DNA of 64,000 nt from Pedobacter sp. ASV28 (GCF_016428855.1 NZ_JAELTN010000006.1:62001-126000), one strand, 5' to 3'. Positions 26,274-35,065 are shown, numbered from the stretch's first letter. The notes: generated by a model not told the origin, from the sequence alone. Made by a program: numbers and translations.

Positions 26274-27161
26274 ATGAAAAACCATTTGAAAACCCTTTGG
26301 GCAACCGCCCTGATGATCGTCGGCATTGCCGATGCGTCTTTTGCACAGCAAGCCCCGCTTGCCCTGGGCAGGATCGCCCCTTATGAGATGGAGGTCACCT
26401 ACGACAAGACCTCCCATTTGATCTTCCCCGCTGCCATCCGTTACGTGGATCTGGGCAGTGATTACCTGATTGCGGCAAAGGCCGAGGATGCGCCGAACGT
26501 ACTTCGCGTAAAGGCCGCAGTAAAGGGGTTCGGCCCCGAGACCAACTTTTCGGTCATTACAGACGACGGGCGCTTTTACAGCTTCGACGTATTCTACAGC
26601 CCGTATCCCCAGGCGCTGAGCTATGACTTGGTGGAGATGCGAAAGGCCACGGAGAAGGCCGTGGCGAACGACGTGCTTTTCGGGGAACTGGGCGACAGCT
26701 CCCCATCGCTGGCCGGGCTGCTGATGCAGACCATTTACAAAAAGGACAAACGCACCGTAAGGCACATCGGGGCCAAAAGTTTCGGCATCCGGTTTACCCT
26801 TAAAGGGATTTACATCCACAACGGCAAGTACTATTTCCACACCGAGCTGGCAAACGGCAGCAATGTGCCCTTCCAGATCGATTTCGTCAATTTCAAGGTC
26901 GTGGACAAAAAGGTGGCCAAGCGAACCGTGGTGCAGGAAAGGCCGCTCATGCCGCTTCGTACCTACAGGCCCTTGGAGAGCATCGGCGGAAACACCACCC
27001 AGCGGAACGTGTTCCTGCTCGATCAGTTCACCATAGCCGACGACAAGGTGCTCCAGATCGAGATTTTCGAGAAGAACGGCGGCAGGCAACAGCGCCTCCA
27101 GGTCGAGAATTCGGATTTGGTCAAAGCCCGTCCTGTTGGGAAGATGCACCTGAAATTTTAA
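26274..27161 (+). CDS. traN: TraN, DUF4138 (VirB9-like) periplasmic protein
   Basis: The 295-residue protein has a signal peptide (about 1-23, ending SFAQ) and a beta-rich mature part with YDKTSHLIFPAAIRYVDLGS, the TraN signature. It is the outer-membrane-associated VirB9-like partner of TraM. It starts 24 bases after traM. Confidence 0.93.
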   Translation: MKNHLKTLWATALMIVGIADASFAQQAPLALGRIAPYEMEVTYDKTSHLIFPAAIRYVDLGSDYLIAAKAEDAPNVLRVKAAVKGFGPETNFSVITDDGRFYSFDVFYSPYPQALSYDLVEMRKATEKAVANDVLFGELGDSSPSLAGLLMQTIYKKDKRTVRHIGAKSFGIRFTLKGIYIHNGKYYFHTELANGSNVPFQIDFVNFKVVDKKVAKRTVVQERPLMPLRTYRPLESIGGNTTQRNVFLLDQFTIADDKVLQIEIFEKNGGRQQRLQVENSDLVKARPVGKMHLKF

Positions 27162-27183
27162 CGATCACCAAAAGACGACAGAC

Positions 27184-27744
27184 ATGAAAAAGCATATCTA
27201 TACCCTGACGCTCCTGCTCATGGCCATCATGGCCGCGCAGGCGCAACGGATGTTACCCAAGCAGAAAGGACTGGAAGTGAATGCGGGCGTATTGTCCGAC
27301 GATAAAATCGGCAAGGACTACTATGTCAACATGGCCATGACTGTCAACGGAAAAAACGGGAACTACCAGCTTTGGGCTTTGGAATACACGCACCGATACC
27401 ACGCCTACAAAGAGTTAAGCATACCGCAGGAGACCTATACCGCCGAAGGCGGCTACAGCCTTTTCCTTCTGGGCGATGCCGGTAAGAACATTACGCTGAA
27501 TGTTGCAATCACCGCTGTTGTGGGTTACGAAAGCATCAATCGGGGCCGGGCGACGCTGTATGACGGGGCGGCGATACTGAGCCGGGAGGGCCTCATCTTC
27601 GGGGCCGGCGGACGGCTCACTCTTGAAACGTACCTGTGCGACCGCCTGGTGCTGGTCCTTCAAGGGCGTGCCAAGGCCCTTTGGGGTACCGACCTGGAAC
27701 GGTTGCGGCCGTCGGCGGGCGTGGGTTTAAGGTTCAATTTTTAA
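27184..27744 (+). CDS. traO: TraO, conjugal transfer protein
   Basis: The 186-residue protein has a signal peptide (about 1-20, ending AAQAQ) and a beta-strand-rich mature part with paired glycine turns, ending in RFNF, which suggests an outer-membrane or envelope barrel-like protein. Size and place after TraN match TraO. The stop is 11 bases before the TraQ start. Confidence 0.85.
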   Translation: MKKHIYTLTLLLMAIMAAQAQRMLPKQKGLEVNAGVLSDDKIGKDYYVNMAMTVNGKNGNYQLWALEYTHRYHAYKELSIPQETYTAEGGYSLFLLGDAGKNITLNVAITAVVGYESINRGRATLYDGAAILSREGLIFGAGGRLTLETYLCDRLVLVLQGRAKALWGTDLERLRPSAGVGLRFNF

Positions 27745-27755
27745 AACTAGACACA

Positions 27756-28205
27756 ATGACTTCACTATTCAACACACTCAGAACAGAACTGATGCCGGTT
27801 GGCCTGACCCTGGCCATCCTCACGGCTTCCGTTTCCCTGGTATCCTGCGGCAAAGGCGACGACCTCGAAATACAGAACGATTTTCCGTTTGAGGTAGGCG
27901 TGATGCCGGTTCCCAAGGAGGTAGCCAACGGGCAGACGGTAGAGATACGCCTTACCATACAGCGCAAAGGGAATTACAGCAACACGCGGTATTTCCTTCG
28001 GTACTTCCAGTTCGACGGACAGGGCACATTGCGGCATTACGGTGATCCCGCATATCTGCCCAACGACCTCTACGCCTTGCCAGCCGAACAGTTCAGGCTT
28101 TACTACACCTCACATTCCACCGTTTCCCAGTCCTTTGACGTCTGGATCTCGGACAATTTCGGCAACGAACGGAAACTGAGCTTCGCCTTCAACAGCAGCG
28201 ATTAA
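27756..28205 (+). CDS. traQ: TraQ, DUF3872 lipoprotein
   Basis: The 149-residue protein starts at 27,756 (MTSLFNTLRTELMPVG); a longer frame upstream overlaps traO and is rejected. A signal helix ends LVSCGKGD, a lipobox with cysteine at about residue 32. The mature part NDFPFEVGVMPVPKEV is the hallmark of DUF3872/TraQ. The traP primase normally found between traO and traQ is absent. Confidence 0.9.
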   Translation: MTSLFNTLRTELMPVGLTLAILTASVSLVSCGKGDDLEIQNDFPFEVGVMPVPKEVANGQTVEIRLTIQRKGNYSNTRYFLRYFQFDGQGTLRHYGDPAYLPNDLYALPAEQFRLYYTSHSTVSQSFDVWISDNFGNERKLSFAFNSSD

Positions 28206-28211
28206 AGCCGG

Positions 28212-28240
28212 AAAGTCCTGCCATCCGGCAGGACTTTTTT
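28212..28240 (+). terminator. Intrinsic terminator after traQ
   Basis: An 11-bp perfect stem (AAAGTCCTGCC and its complement) with a 4-base loop is followed by a run of T. It lies 6 bases past the traQ stop and closes the transfer operon. Confidence 0.95.
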
Positions 28241-28293
28241 GTTGGAATAATTTCTTTTTCGTAAATTCAAACTATTGAACCAACGTGTTTTTT

Positions 28294-28572
28294 ATGGTGT
28301 CATCATTGGTCATAGGGATCATCTTTTTGGTTGCGGGCCTGGGCCTCCGCTACTGGATCAACCGCAGGAGATTCTATCGGCGCGGACCCATGGGAGGGCA
28401 GGGCTTTTCCTCCTATGAAAAGTCCGTTGCCGTTACCCTTCTGGAAAGGGTCGGAAAATGGATAGCGTATGGGCTGATCATCTTCGGGCTGTTGTCGCTA
28501 TGGGTGTATTCCCGCGAGAAAGAGGCGAAAGAAAAGACAGTCCAAAGCGTCGGGACAGGCAAACAAAAATAA
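28294..28572 (+). CDS. Small two-helix membrane protein
   Basis: The 92-residue protein starts at the ATG at 28,294 (MVSSLVIGIIFLVAG; an upstream GTG at 28,285 is possible). It has two membrane helices (about 2-20 and 52-70) joined by a basic arginine-rich loop. It is transcribed separately after the tra terminator. I do not recognise a function. Confidence 0.65.
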   Translation: MVSSLVIGIIFLVAGLGLRYWINRRRFYRRGPMGGQGFSSYEKSVAVTLLERVGKWIAYGLIIFGLLSLWVYSREKEAKEKTVQSVGTGKQK

Positions 28573-28658
28573 ATGGGCAGCATTTCGTTACCGTCCGTTT
28601 CGGGTGACTTATGCGCCAAAATAAGTATCGGGATGCGGAACATCCCACACCATAGGCC

Positions 28659-28710
28659 GCAGCCCGTTGGGCAGGACGTTCCTTTTGCCACGTCCTGCCC
28701 AACGGGCTGC
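28659..28710. repeat. Perfect 21-base inverted repeat
   Basis: Two 21-base arms, the left at 28,659-28,679 and the right at 28,690-28,710, are exact complements around a 10-base loop. The stem is GC-rich but no T-tract follows on either side. It lies between convergent genes (the small membrane protein and the PRTRC ThiF gene). A bidirectional termination role or a single-strand replication signal are both possible. Confidence 0.85.
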
Positions 28711-28780
28711 ACCGCTTGACACGCAAAAAGGCTGTCCCGACCGCAGGAAGGGTGCGTCTTTTTGCCGCCCGATTTTCTTG

Positions 28781-29596
28781 TCAGGCCACCTTAAGGGGAT
28801 GTGAGCGAAAATCGCGGAGGTTGAGGAAAAAGCCCCTGTTCTCGGTCATGCCATAGCGGAAAAGGCTCCATAGCAGGGAACAGCCCATCTGTGCCAGTGA
28901 CGAATTGATGAACAGTTCCTGTTTCTCCAAGGCCTCGGCAAGCGAGCAGCTCGGGGTGTCGTCCTGCGCTTCGGACTGCCTGAGCAGTTCCCCGAACTCA
29001 TCGGTGACAAACGGCAGGCCTGCCACCGTAAGGTACTTTTCCGAGCGGGGCTGTTTGATCTCCCCGACGGTGGACAGTATCGCCTGTCCCGTATGTTGGC
29101 CGTTGCCGAAGTCCAACCAGTATCTTGGCTCGTCGTGGTGGTGCCTGCGGTGGCCATCTTTCAGTTCCTTCAGGATTTCGGCAACCCCAAACCGTGCCTG
29201 TACGCTGTCCACGCAGGTAATGGTGATGATTGCCCTCGCATTCTCGGGCAGCCTTCCAACGCTGTCCTTGCCGAACTTTACCGTTTCGGCCTTCCAGTTC
29301 GTGCCGACGCAACGGTTGATGCGGTTGATAAGGGCAACGGATTTGTACAGCCCCGTTTCACATCCGAAAAATCGCTGTCTGCCCAAATTGGCCTCGGTCA
29401 CGACATCGTCGTCCCAAAGGCGCACCTGCAAGCCCGCATGTCCCAAGGCAATCAGGCTCTCGTTTATTTCCATCAGGGCGGTCAACGCTTTTGATCCCGT
29501 TCCGCCCGCCCCGATGAGGTTTACCGAAATCGGGTTGGTCGGATTGAGCAGATAGTTGTCCGTGAAATGGACTGCCGTTTTTTGCGTACTCATCAC
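28781..29596 (-). CDS. PRTRC system ThiF/E1-like protein
   Basis: The 271-residue protein has the nucleotide-binding start NLIGAGGTGSKAL (about 24-36), an acidic RLWDDDVV segment (about 60-67), NLGRQRFF, and ITCVDSVQAR (about 125-134), as in ThiF/MoeB/E1 adenylating enzymes, which activate a C-terminal carboxylate as an adenylate. The PRTRC ThiF protein is a fixed member of the PRTRC cassette, whose biological role is unknown. Its start overlaps the stop of the upstream protein B gene as ATGA. Confidence 0.9.
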   Translation of the reverse strand: MMSTQKTAVHFTDNYLLNPTNPISVNLIGAGGTGSKALTALMEINESLIALGHAGLQVRLWDDDVVTEANLGRQRFFGCETGLYKSVALINRINRCVGTNWKAETVKFGKDSVGRLPENARAIITITCVDSVQARFGVAEILKELKDGHRRHHHDEPRYWLDFGNGQHTGQAILSTVGEIKQPRSEKYLTVAGLPFVTDEFGELLRQSEAQDDTPSCSLAEALEKQELFINSSLAQMGCSLLWSLFRYGMTENRGFFLNLRDFRSHPLKVA

Positions 29597-30312
29597 AGTA
29601 GTTTTTTAAGGGTCTTGTTGTTCTTTTTCAATATTTCCTTCGGAAAGGGGCTGTCCGTATCGACAAGGCCTTTCCAAAGGCTTACAATGTTTTTGCGTGT
29701 CAGGTTTTGGCACAGCGAATGGCTGAAATAGGAATGGAAAAAATAATGCTCCCACGCCTGAACGAATTCCTCTACCGAGGCCGAGTTTTTGATCTCGACG
29801 CTTACCGTTCCCATGCATACCCTGCCGTCCTCATAAATGTTGAAAAAGGGGGCGTAATGCAGGGGCGTCTTTTCCGTCGGCCTCCTGTCGCTTGCCAAGG
29901 CGAATACCGAAAGGCTGTTTTTGTCGGCCGACCACAGCATCGCCGGGACGTGCGCTTTTCCGTTGGGTATGCCCAAGCCTTCCACAAAATACAGTTGCCG
30001 TTGCCCTGCCTTGGTGTACCAAAGCACCTTGCCCTTTTCTCGGGTATCGATGTGCAGGATGTTTGTCGGCAAAATCCCGTTCGGCCTTAAAAACGCGTTG
30101 TTCTTTTGCCCATCGGTCTGCAATGCCTTGGCCAGTGCGCTGGCTTCCTTTACGGTCAGCGGGTGGGCGTTGATGGGCATACCGTTGCCGTCCATATCGA
30201 AATGCTCTACGTAGGTGTCGGCTTTGGCTCCTTTGGCTTCATAAAAGACCAAGAGGGATTTTGGTTGGTACAGCGTGCCGAAGGTTTCGGTCAGGTCAGT
30301 TGAGTCTTCCAT
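29593..30312 (-). CDS. PRTRC system protein B
   Basis: The 239-residue protein starts at 30,312 (MEDSTDLTETFGTLYQPKSL). A longer frame to 30,855 runs through the neighbouring gene and is rejected. The mixed alpha/beta sequence and the position immediately before ThiF match PRTRC protein B. It overlaps the upstream gene by 17 bases and the ThiF gene by 4 bases, so the cassette is translated as one coupled unit. Its function is unknown. Confidence 0.85.
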   Translation of the reverse strand: MEDSTDLTETFGTLYQPKSLLVFYEAKGAKADTYVEHFDMDGNGMPINAHPLTVKEASALAKALQTDGQKNNAFLRPNGILPTNILHIDTREKGKVLWYTKAGQRQLYFVEGLGIPNGKAHVPAMLWSADKNSLSVFALASDRRPTEKTPLHYAPFFNIYEDGRVCMGTVSVEIKNSASVEEFVQAWEHYFFHSYFSHSLCQNLTRKNIVSLWKGLVDTDSPFPKEILKKNNKTLKKLL

Positions 30313-31495
30313 TTTCTTCCATTTTGTAATCGTAAAACAGTGAACACAGGTCATCCAAAAGGGCAAAGAGGCGGTTCTCGAAATCAAGGTCTGTCGCCGT
30401 AATCTCCCTTGCGTCGAAGGATTTGACAAGGGTCGGCTCTTCCATCGCACCGTATTCGTTGAACTCGCTGGAGATGCTATCGTTAAGGCTTTCGTAAAGC
30501 CACCCTTTGGTATCGGCAACGAAGGAGATGTACTTTTCCATCGCGACGGCTTCGTTTTCGCAGTCATAGCCGTCGTGGTCGTCATCGTGCACGGGCGCAT
30601 TCCTGAAAATGGTCGCCGTGGGGTATTCGGTATAGAGGGCGAAAGCGTTGCGGGCCACCCGCCAACAGTCGGCATCGAAGGCGTCACGGCTGTTGAATCG
30701 GTCCAAACGCTGTCCGAAAACCCGCAGGTTGATGCGGTTGAAAAGTTTTCGTTCCATACTGTCCCCGATATGTTCGGCTTTCTCCAGTTCACTTCTGTAG
30801 ATTTCGGTGGCGTCGGTTTCCTCGTCCTGTTCCACCCATTCCCTGTGCATCTCATATTGCCAGTACAGATAGCTGTTCTCCTGCCTGTAATACGGGACGT
30901 CGGCGATATGGTAGAGGTAACTGCATGCCGACAGCAGTAGCTGTGCCGCCCGTTTTCGCTTTGGGTCTTTGAGCATCAGAAAGAGCGGTACGACGGGAAC
31001 GTAGAACAGGGTTGCACCCACATCGCACCGTTCCTCGCTCACCAAAGACGCTTTGCTGTCTTCCCGCACCAATCTGATGCCGACGCAGTTCTTGTTGGTA
31101 CGCTTGACCTTGGCTTCCATATCCCACATGGCCAAGGCCATATTGTAGGGGAAACCAAAATCGCTGGTCTGCATCGGGTCAATGCCGTAATGCCCCGCAA
31201 GTCTGGAAAGGGACGCATAAAAATCCGCTTCCGTTCTCCGGTAATCCTCTAGGGATGGTGTCTTTTCCAGTTTGGGCAGGAACCTGCACTTTAGGATACC
31301 ATCGGCAGCATTGCCACCGGTACGGACTTCCGTCCGTCTTTCAGCACGTGGCTCGCGTCCCTTGGTTTCTGTAGCCAAGTGGCGAACTCGCCCAACTGTC
31401 GGTGCAACTGCCGCTGTCGTTTTTCTTGGGGCAACCTGATGGTTCCCGATATAATGTTTGGTTGCATAGTTCATCGTTTTGTGATTTGTGTTCAA
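30296..31495 (-). CDS. Hypothetical protein in the PRTRC cassette
   Basis: The 399-residue soluble protein has an arginine-rich, probably disordered N-terminal 65 residues and then a largely helical body. The family is not recognised beyond its occurrence inside Bacteroidota PRTRC cassettes. The gene overlaps protein C (4 bases) and protein B (17 bases). The methionine at residue 8 is an alternative start. Confidence 0.7.
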   Translation of the reverse strand: MNTNHKTMNYATKHYIGNHQVAPRKTTAAVAPTVGRVRHLATETKGREPRAERRTEVRTGGNAADGILKCRFLPKLEKTPSLEDYRRTEADFYASLSRLAGHYGIDPMQTSDFGFPYNMALAMWDMEAKVKRTNKNCVGIRLVREDSKASLVSEERCDVGATLFYVPVVPLFLMLKDPKRKRAAQLLLSACSYLYHIADVPYYRQENSYLYWQYEMHREWVEQDEETDATEIYRSELEKAEHIGDSMERKLFNRINLRVFGQRLDRFNSRDAFDADCWRVARNAFALYTEYPTATIFRNAPVHDDDHDGYDCENEAVAMEKYISFVADTKGWLYESLNDSISSEFNEYGAMEEPTLVKSFDAREITATDLDFENRLFALLDDLCSLFYDYKMEENGRLN

Positions 31496-31710
31496 CCTTT
31501 CGTACCCATTACGCTTTCAAATCTGTACTCGACCGCATCGTCCCTGATCTGCGGTGGGGATATTTTTGCGGTGGTCAAAATCGGGTACAGATTGGCGTAA
31601 AAATTCATTACCGCCTCCACGCTCCAACGTGGTTCGGGGTCGGTCAGCCTGATGTCCTGTTCCTTGTCCTTGAGTATAAATACCCGTTCCAATTGTGTTG
31701 CCAATAACAT
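31492..31710 (-). CDS. PRTRC system protein C
   Basis: The 72-residue protein has the pattern ERVFILKDKEQDIRLTDPEP followed by a helix (VEAVMNFYANLYPILTTAKI), matching PRTRC protein C, a small partner predicted to adopt a ubiquitin-like fold in E1-like systems. In this cassette it would be a candidate substrate or carrier for the ThiF protein, which is an inference. Confidence 0.85.
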   Translation of the reverse strand: MLLATQLERVFILKDKEQDIRLTDPEPRWSVEAVMNFYANLYPILTTAKISPPQIRDDAVEYRFESVMGTKG

Positions 31711-31737
31711 AACTCTTCGATTTTTGGATTAACAATT

Positions 31738-32340
31738 CTATTCTTCCCCGTCCGATTCATCGACGGTATAATCGGCAGTAGCTTCTTCCGCCTTTGGCGG
31801 TTCGGGTACTGCCGTCTCCATTGCCCCGAACAGGCTCGGTGTGGCGAACCTGTCGGAGAGTGAGGTCTTGCGTTTGCGTATCTCGTCCGCTTTTTCGGGA
31901 AACTCCGTTATGTCGGGCACTTTCATCCACGCCTCACGGAACTTGCCCTCTTTTTCGAGTTCATCCACCTTTGCCATTGCGCCCGTGTACTTCTTGTCCT
32001 TGGCTTCCTGCTCTTTCTTCTGCCTGTCGGCCTTTTCCTTTTCCATTGCCGACTGGCGTTTGACCTCCTCCAGTTGCTTCAGGAATTTTTCCATGTCAAC
32101 CATAAGTCCCGAAACCTTTTGCACGGGCGCTGTTATCCGCTCAAAAAATCCTTCGTCGAACTCCTGAGGAGTGGTGTTGAACGTCAACGGCGGGATGCCG
32201 TTCTTGGCAACGTCCCCGCATTGCTCGTTCAGGAGCATTACCGATACGACAAGGTTGCCGCCCATGCCTTTGGCCATTGTCAGTTGCAGGTTTCCCGTAA
32301 AATCCAACTGCGCTATCTGGGTGAAAAAATTTGTGTTCAT
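31738..32340 (-). CDS. PRTRC system protein E
   Basis: The 200-residue protein has a conserved N-terminal domain (FFTQIAQLDFTGNLQLTMAK, about 5-24), a long charged coiled-coil (about 90-150, lysine and glutamate rich) and an acidic C-terminus. The N-terminus and position match PRTRC protein E. Function is unknown. Confidence 0.82.
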   Translation of the reverse strand: MNTNFFTQIAQLDFTGNLQLTMAKGMGGNLVVSVMLLNEQCGDVAKNGIPPLTFNTTPQEFDEGFFERITAPVQKVSGLMVDMEKFLKQLEEVKRQSAMEKEKADRQKKEQEAKDKKYTGAMAKVDELEKEGKFREAWMKVPDITEFPEKADEIRKRKTSLSDRFATPSLFGAMETAVPEPPKAEEATADYTVDESDGEE

Positions 32341-32361
32341 ATTGCTGTATTTAATTGTCCG

Positions 32362-32544
32362 CTAATCATTCGCTATCGCCCGTAATTTTTCGTGCATGTC
32401 CGTCCAATAGGCGGCTAGCCTTTTGTCGAGGTCTGAAAAGACAGTCTCCCCGTGGCGATACCCTGCATACCGTTTGGCCATGCGGACCGCTTCCTTAAGG
32501 TCGGTTACCTCGATCAGGCAACCGTCCATGTCCTTTATGTGCAT
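32362..32544 (-). CDS. Small hypothetical protein, 60 residues
   Basis: The frame encodes a 60-residue soluble protein (MHIKDMDGCLIEVTDLKEAV) with helix-rich sequence and no membrane segment. It starts 4 bases from the neighbour's stop and lies in the same-strand PRTRC run, supporting that it is real. No family is recognised. Confidence 0.6.
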   Translation of the reverse strand: MHIKDMDGCLIEVTDLKEAVRMAKRYAGYRHGETVFSDLDKRLAAYWTDMHEKLRAIAND

Positions 32545-32548
32545 TGGG

Positions 32549-32956
32549 CTACCCGTTTGAGCTTATCGAAAGAAGTTTCTCGTTTCCGAAAAGCAGGTGG
32601 ACGGCCTGTTTCAGTTGGGCGTTGCAGTCTGCCGTATCCGCATACTCGACAAGGCCGTATATCGTGAACAGCGCATTGTAGCCGTCAAAGAAATGGTCGG
32701 CAAACCATCTCGGGCGTCTGCACAGTTCCTTTTTGTACCTGCCGATGCGCTTTTCGGCATCCTGTACGAGCCTGTACCAAAACTCCGCCGTCACAAAGGC
32801 CTGCCGATGCCATGCCGTGCGGAATGCCTGTTCGTTTTGCAGAAAGTGGCCGCACTGTTTTTCTACGGCCTGCTGTAGGTTTTCGAGTTCTTCGGGAAAG
32901 AGCCTGCACAGCAGTTGCCCCTTGTCCAAATTGTCCATTTTGCTTAAAGCTTTCAT
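32549..32956 (-). CDS. Hypothetical protein, 135 residues
   Basis: The 135-residue helical soluble protein contains several aromatic and basic residues (RYKKELCRRPRWFADHFFDG, about 90-109). No family is recognised. It is in the PRTRC-SSB run and may be read from the same promoter as the DUF932 gene. Confidence 0.65.
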   Translation of the reverse strand: MKALSKMDNLDKGQLLCRLFPEELENLQQAVEKQCGHFLQNEQAFRTAWHRQAFVTAEFWYRLVQDAEKRIGRYKKELCRRPRWFADHFFDGYNALFTIYGLVEYADTADCNAQLKQAVHLLFGNEKLLSISSNG

Positions 32957-33007
32957 ATCATTTATTTTTTATAGCTACCGCCGATTGGGGCGGTAGCTTG
33001 TTGTCAT

Positions 33008-34081
33008 CTAATTCAGGTTCAGTATTTCCGCACCGTCCAAGGCGAACGCACTGCACAGGTCGAACGCCTTCTGCGATTTCAGTTGGGCAGTGCCGCCCAA
33101 TACAATACTCTGCAACTTGGCTTCATCGTCCTTGTAGTTTCTTACGTTTTGGTAGTAGCCCGTCACGGCGTTGTAGGCTCCGAACAACGTGCCCTTTGTG
33201 GTGTCCATCTGCTGTGTATCGCTCACCATCGCATAGGCGAAGGCATCCTCAACGGTGTTTTTAAATACGGTGGAAAGATCGTTTTCCGCACCTTTTTTGA
33301 TGAGGTTGAGCGTCTCCGTGTTTGGGCAAAGTGCCAACTGGATAAGCTTTCTTACCTCCCTGTCCGTTACCTTCACCTTCGTCCAACTGTTGAAAATGCC
33401 CTCCAATTGGTCGCTGAACGTGTTGGCCAGTCCCATGACCTTGTGTGCGTCTTCCAATCGCTGATTGGCACCCGAGGTGTGTTTGATTCGCACCACGTTG
33501 CTCATGTTTCGGAGCGAGGCGTTCAGCGTGTTTTGGCAGACGATGCGGATCGGCGTGAATGCGGCGGTAATGCTTCCGCTACCGTCGTGCGAGGTGGTCA
33601 GGAAAATGTATTTTTCGGTCACGTCGTCGCCGTTGCCCACACGGATATAGCCGGGCAGTTTGGCTGTGATGAAGATGCGTTCCCCATCTCCCAAAGCCCC
33701 CGCAGTCTCGTACAGTATTCCGTCGCCACCGCCCACGATGGCATCGAAAAAGTTGAACGCCTCGCGGTTCTGCACGATGTGGTAATCTTTGCCCACCACG
33801 CCCAATACTGCGTTGCTGTCGGTGCGGACGGTAGCGAAATAGTCGGGAACTTCAAGTTCGGTGTTGCCGATCTCCGTACCGTCGGTAGTTTCGGTAATGC
33901 CCGAACCTTTGGCAAACAGCGGGGATTTTTCGACTTCGTAGTCCAGACCTGCATGCCTGATGGCTTCGGCGCTGGTCGGGTATTGTTCCACGATCTGCCC
34001 CAATCCGTGCCAAGCTTTCTGCTGAACGCTGAAGAAGGAATAGCGCCCTGTTTTTTCGTTGAAATTGATATTATGTGCCAT
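33008..34081 (-). CDS. DUF932 phage/plasmid-like protein
   Basis: The 357-residue protein starts MAHNINFNEKTGRYSFFSVQ, with KAWHGLGQIVEQYPTSAEAI near residue 22, the typical N-terminus of the DUF932/TIGR03299 family found on plasmids, phages and ICEs. The role is unknown; members lie near replication or maintenance genes. It is followed by an SSB gene upstream in the operon, which would fit a DNA-maintenance role. Confidence 0.9.
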   Translation of the reverse strand: MAHNINFNEKTGRYSFFSVQQKAWHGLGQIVEQYPTSAEAIRHAGLDYEVEKSPLFAKGSGITETTDGTEIGNTELEVPDYFATVRTDSNAVLGVVGKDYHIVQNREAFNFFDAIVGGGDGILYETAGALGDGERIFITAKLPGYIRVGNGDDVTEKYIFLTTSHDGSGSITAAFTPIRIVCQNTLNASLRNMSNVVRIKHTSGANQRLEDAHKVMGLANTFSDQLEGIFNSWTKVKVTDREVRKLIQLALCPNTETLNLIKKGAENDLSTVFKNTVEDAFAYAMVSDTQQMDTTKGTLFGAYNAVTGYYQNVRNYKDDEAKLQSIVLGGTAQLKSQKAFDLCSAFALDGAEILNLN

Positions 34082-34123
34082 GATGAAATATTTTAAAGTT
34101 TGATAATTGTTTAAGGGATTGGG

Positions 34124-34501
34124 TTAAAAAGGGAAGTCTGTCTCGGGCATGTCACCGTCGCTGTCTGCGGGAGCCTTTGCGGTTTCTGCTGTTGTACCGC
34201 CACCGTGCTTTTTTATCTGCGAGGCGTTGAAGCTCAGCGATGCACGGAGTTCCCCGCTGTTCGACGTCCATGCCCTTGCGCTCGGCCTGCCCGTGAGCTC
34301 CACGAGCGTTCCCTTTGTGAGGATTTTGGCCACTTTGGTGCTGAGCCAGTAGGCACAGTCGAAGTAGGTCGTCTGCTCGACACGCTCGCCCGCCTTGTTG
34401 CGGTAGCTGTCGTTGATGGCTACCGAAAAATTCACGACCTGCCTGTTTTCCGACACGTTGCGCACCTGCGCATCCGATGTCACTCGTCCGATGATGTTCA
34501 T
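34124..34501 (-). CDS. ssb: Single-stranded DNA-binding protein
   Basis: The 125-residue protein has an OB-fold start (MNIIGRVTSDAQVRNV), the strand YFDCAYW and an acidic C-terminal tip DMPETDFPF, the SSB protein-interaction tail. It is short for an SSB, as usual for ICE-borne versions, and would coat the transferred strand and recruit host enzymes. It is the first gene of the minus-strand PRTRC run. Confidence 0.93.
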   Translation of the reverse strand: MNIIGRVTSDAQVRNVSENRQVVNFSVAINDSYRNKAGERVEQTTYFDCAYWLSTKVAKILTKGTLVELTGRPSARAWTSNSGELRASLSFNASQIKKHGGGTTAETAKAPADSDGDMPETDFPF

Positions 34502-35065
34502 GTTTTCTGCTTTTTTTTGTGAATACTTTTTTTTGATTTATTATTCGGCAATGGAGAGGGGGCGCTGTTTTGTTTCATTTTTGCCGTTTTCGATATTTTT
34601 TCCAGTGCTGACATTTTTTTTATTCGTGTAAAGGTTCGGAGTATGCTATGTTTCGTTTCATGAGCATAAAAAGGTTAGTGCCCAGCGCTGGCAAGGCTTT
34701 GTCGGAAAATACGACCCGGATGGGTGGAGATTTTTTGGCAAATCCGCAGGACTTGGCCTTGCCTGTGCGTCACGGGCACGGAGTTACCTTTGCTCCTGAA
34801 ATGGGACAAGAGCATACGGGGCTTTACTATAAAAAATAAGGGAAGCGGATGGATACCGTAACCCGCACTATGGGATCAGAAGGGAACGGTCGTTCCAGCG
34901 GATAGCGAAATATGGTGCTGGATAAGGGGAGCGAAGCGGTCAAAGTATGAGTGTTCGGGTGGAGAGTTGCTATTGCTATCGAATCTGATGCATAATGGAC
35001 GTTGATTTATGTTAAAATTCATATTTTATCTATATTCACGATATAGAATCTAAATTAAAAGGCTC
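34502..35065. other. Intergenic region between the SSB and GHKL/DUF3883 genes
   Basis: The 560-base stretch separates divergent units. It holds one weak frame (34,648-34,839, listed separately). The last 100 bases before the GHKL gene are AT-rich. I see no clear TAnnTTTG box, tRNA or repeat. Confidence 0.5.
34648..34839 (+). CDS. Possible small protein, 63 residues
   Basis: The frame encodes 63 residues starting MFRFMSIKRLVPSAGKAL and ending GLYYKK, with no membrane segment. Codon use is ordinary and the sequence looks protein-like, but no family is recognised and it may be non-coding. It is given at low confidence. Confidence 0.3.
   Translation: MFRFMSIKRLVPSAGKALSENTTRMGGDFLANPQDLALPVRHGHGVTFAPEMGQEHTGLYYKK

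Noticed and set aside
25917..27149. A 410-codon minus-strand frame opposite traM/traN
   Set aside because: It spans two conserved plus-strand genes and is a composition artefact.
30313..30855. A longer PRTRC protein B frame to 30,855
   Set aside because: The extension lies in another frame of the well-supported 399-residue gene and is low-complexity, threonine/serine-rich sequence.
33083..34096. A 337-codon plus-strand frame opposite the DUF932 gene
   Set aside because: It is antisense to a recognised family and shows no independent protein features.
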